From contig NZ_SHKY01000001.1 of the NCBI RefSeq assembly GCF_004217545.1, forward strand, positions 2,170,001 to 2,234,000: a DNA stretch of 64,000 bases, read 5' to 3'. This DNA is from Krasilnikovia cinnamomea (GTDB taxonomy: Bacteria > Actinomycetota > Actinomycetes > Mycobacteriales > Micromonosporaceae). The notes below the pieces were generated by a model that saw only the letters and a program-made list of their open reading frames with translations, did not search any database and had not been told where the DNA came from. Numbering within the stretch: the stretch's first letter is position 1; each line of letters begins with the position of its first letter. The position numbers and the translations under genes were made by a program. Of the stretch, positions 63,803 through 64,000 are shown piece after piece.

Positions 63803-64000
63803 TCATCGCGCGGCGACAAGATCGCCGCGCTGGGCACACGGCAGCAGCATTCGGAACGTGGTGCCGACGCCGAGCTCCGACTCGACGCTGATGCCGCCGC
63901 CGAACTCCTTGACGATGCCGTACACGGTGGCCAGCCCGAGGCCGGTGCCCTTGTCTTTGGCCTTGGTTGTGAAGAACGGCTCGAAGATGTGCTCGGCCAC
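63803..64000 (-). CDS. sensor histidine kinase, C-terminal fragment (runs off right edge)
   Basis: Minus-strand frame open to the window edge; only the last 65 codons are seen. The residues are the end of the GHKL ATPase domain: [22 protein letters not shown] carries the F and G2 boxes, and [21 protein letters not shown] is the final strand-loop-strand. The histidine, sensor regions and partner response regulator lie outside the window. Convergent with accA3. Confidence 0.93.
   Translation of the reverse strand: MAEHIFEPFFTTKAKDKGTGLGLATVYGIVKEFGGGISVESELGVGTTFRMLLPCAQRGDLVAAR

Noticed and set aside
61093..63837. A 914-codon minus-strand frame that would extend PadR upstream
   Set aside because: The upstream part is antisense to accA3. 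PadR has a clear leaderless start at 61917 and the extra residues have shadow-type composition.

Overview
The window is high-GC (mostly above 70 percent) actinobacterial chromosome. Gene content and style fit the Micromonosporaceae, for example Actinoplanes or Micromonospora. The grounds are an AccE-type carboxylase epsilon subunit, the birA/accD/accE/maf/accA gene set, tandem GtrA proteins, actinobacterial PEP carboxykinase (GTP) and class II FBPase, and pervasive leaderless starts (TANNNT then 6-8 nt then ATG or GTG). The family assignment is inference, since no rRNA is present. I saw no tRNA, rRNA, CRISPR array or insertion sequence.

Layout. Positions 1-8300 hold acyl/alcohol catabolism: the end of an acyl-CoA dehydrogenase gene with a TetR regulator, a DoxX-like membrane protein, then a divergent set. 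On the minus strand lie TetR, aldehyde dehydrogenase and alcohol dehydrogenase; on the plus strand lie acyl-CoA dehydrogenase and acyl-CoA ligase. Together these could take an alcohol to an enoyl-CoA, with a candidate TetR operator between them. Positions 8300-14050 hold small housekeeping genes, a G5-domain surface protein and an orphan cytochrome oxidase subunit I gene. Positions 14140-18131 are an accessory patch: an AlpA-like HTH protein, a frameshifted small gene, a truncated acetyltransferase, a Uma2 nuclease, and VapBC-like and HigBA toxin-antitoxin pairs. These pairs are separated by partial copies of the 3' end of ychF, the next gene.

Positions 19300-32500 are mostly core: AdaA-AlkA fusion and Ogt for alkylation repair, valS, rmuC, ispH, xseAB and glpX. 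Positions 32500-43800 hold rhomboid and trypsin-like proteases, a lytic transglycosylase with a perfect CRP-type site upstream, a PhoH-like ATPase, otsB, a cis-prenyltransferase, a geranylgeranyl-reductase-like flavoprotein, pckG, an ECF sigma factor and two GtrA genes.

Positions 43850-63732 are an expanded version of the conserved acyl-CoA carboxylase neighbourhood (birA, accD, accE, maf, accA3). It is interrupted by a large low-complexity membrane protein, an M50-like protease, a 1315-residue Ser/Thr kinase, a lower-GC secreted-protein plus mycosin-like protease module, an O-methyltransferase and a PadR-controlled ABC exporter. The right edge carries the C-terminal part of a sensor histidine kinase.

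Two structural themes stand out. Stacked copies of the ychF 3' end flank toxin-antitoxin cassettes. Short tandem duplications recur exactly over stop codons where genes converge.
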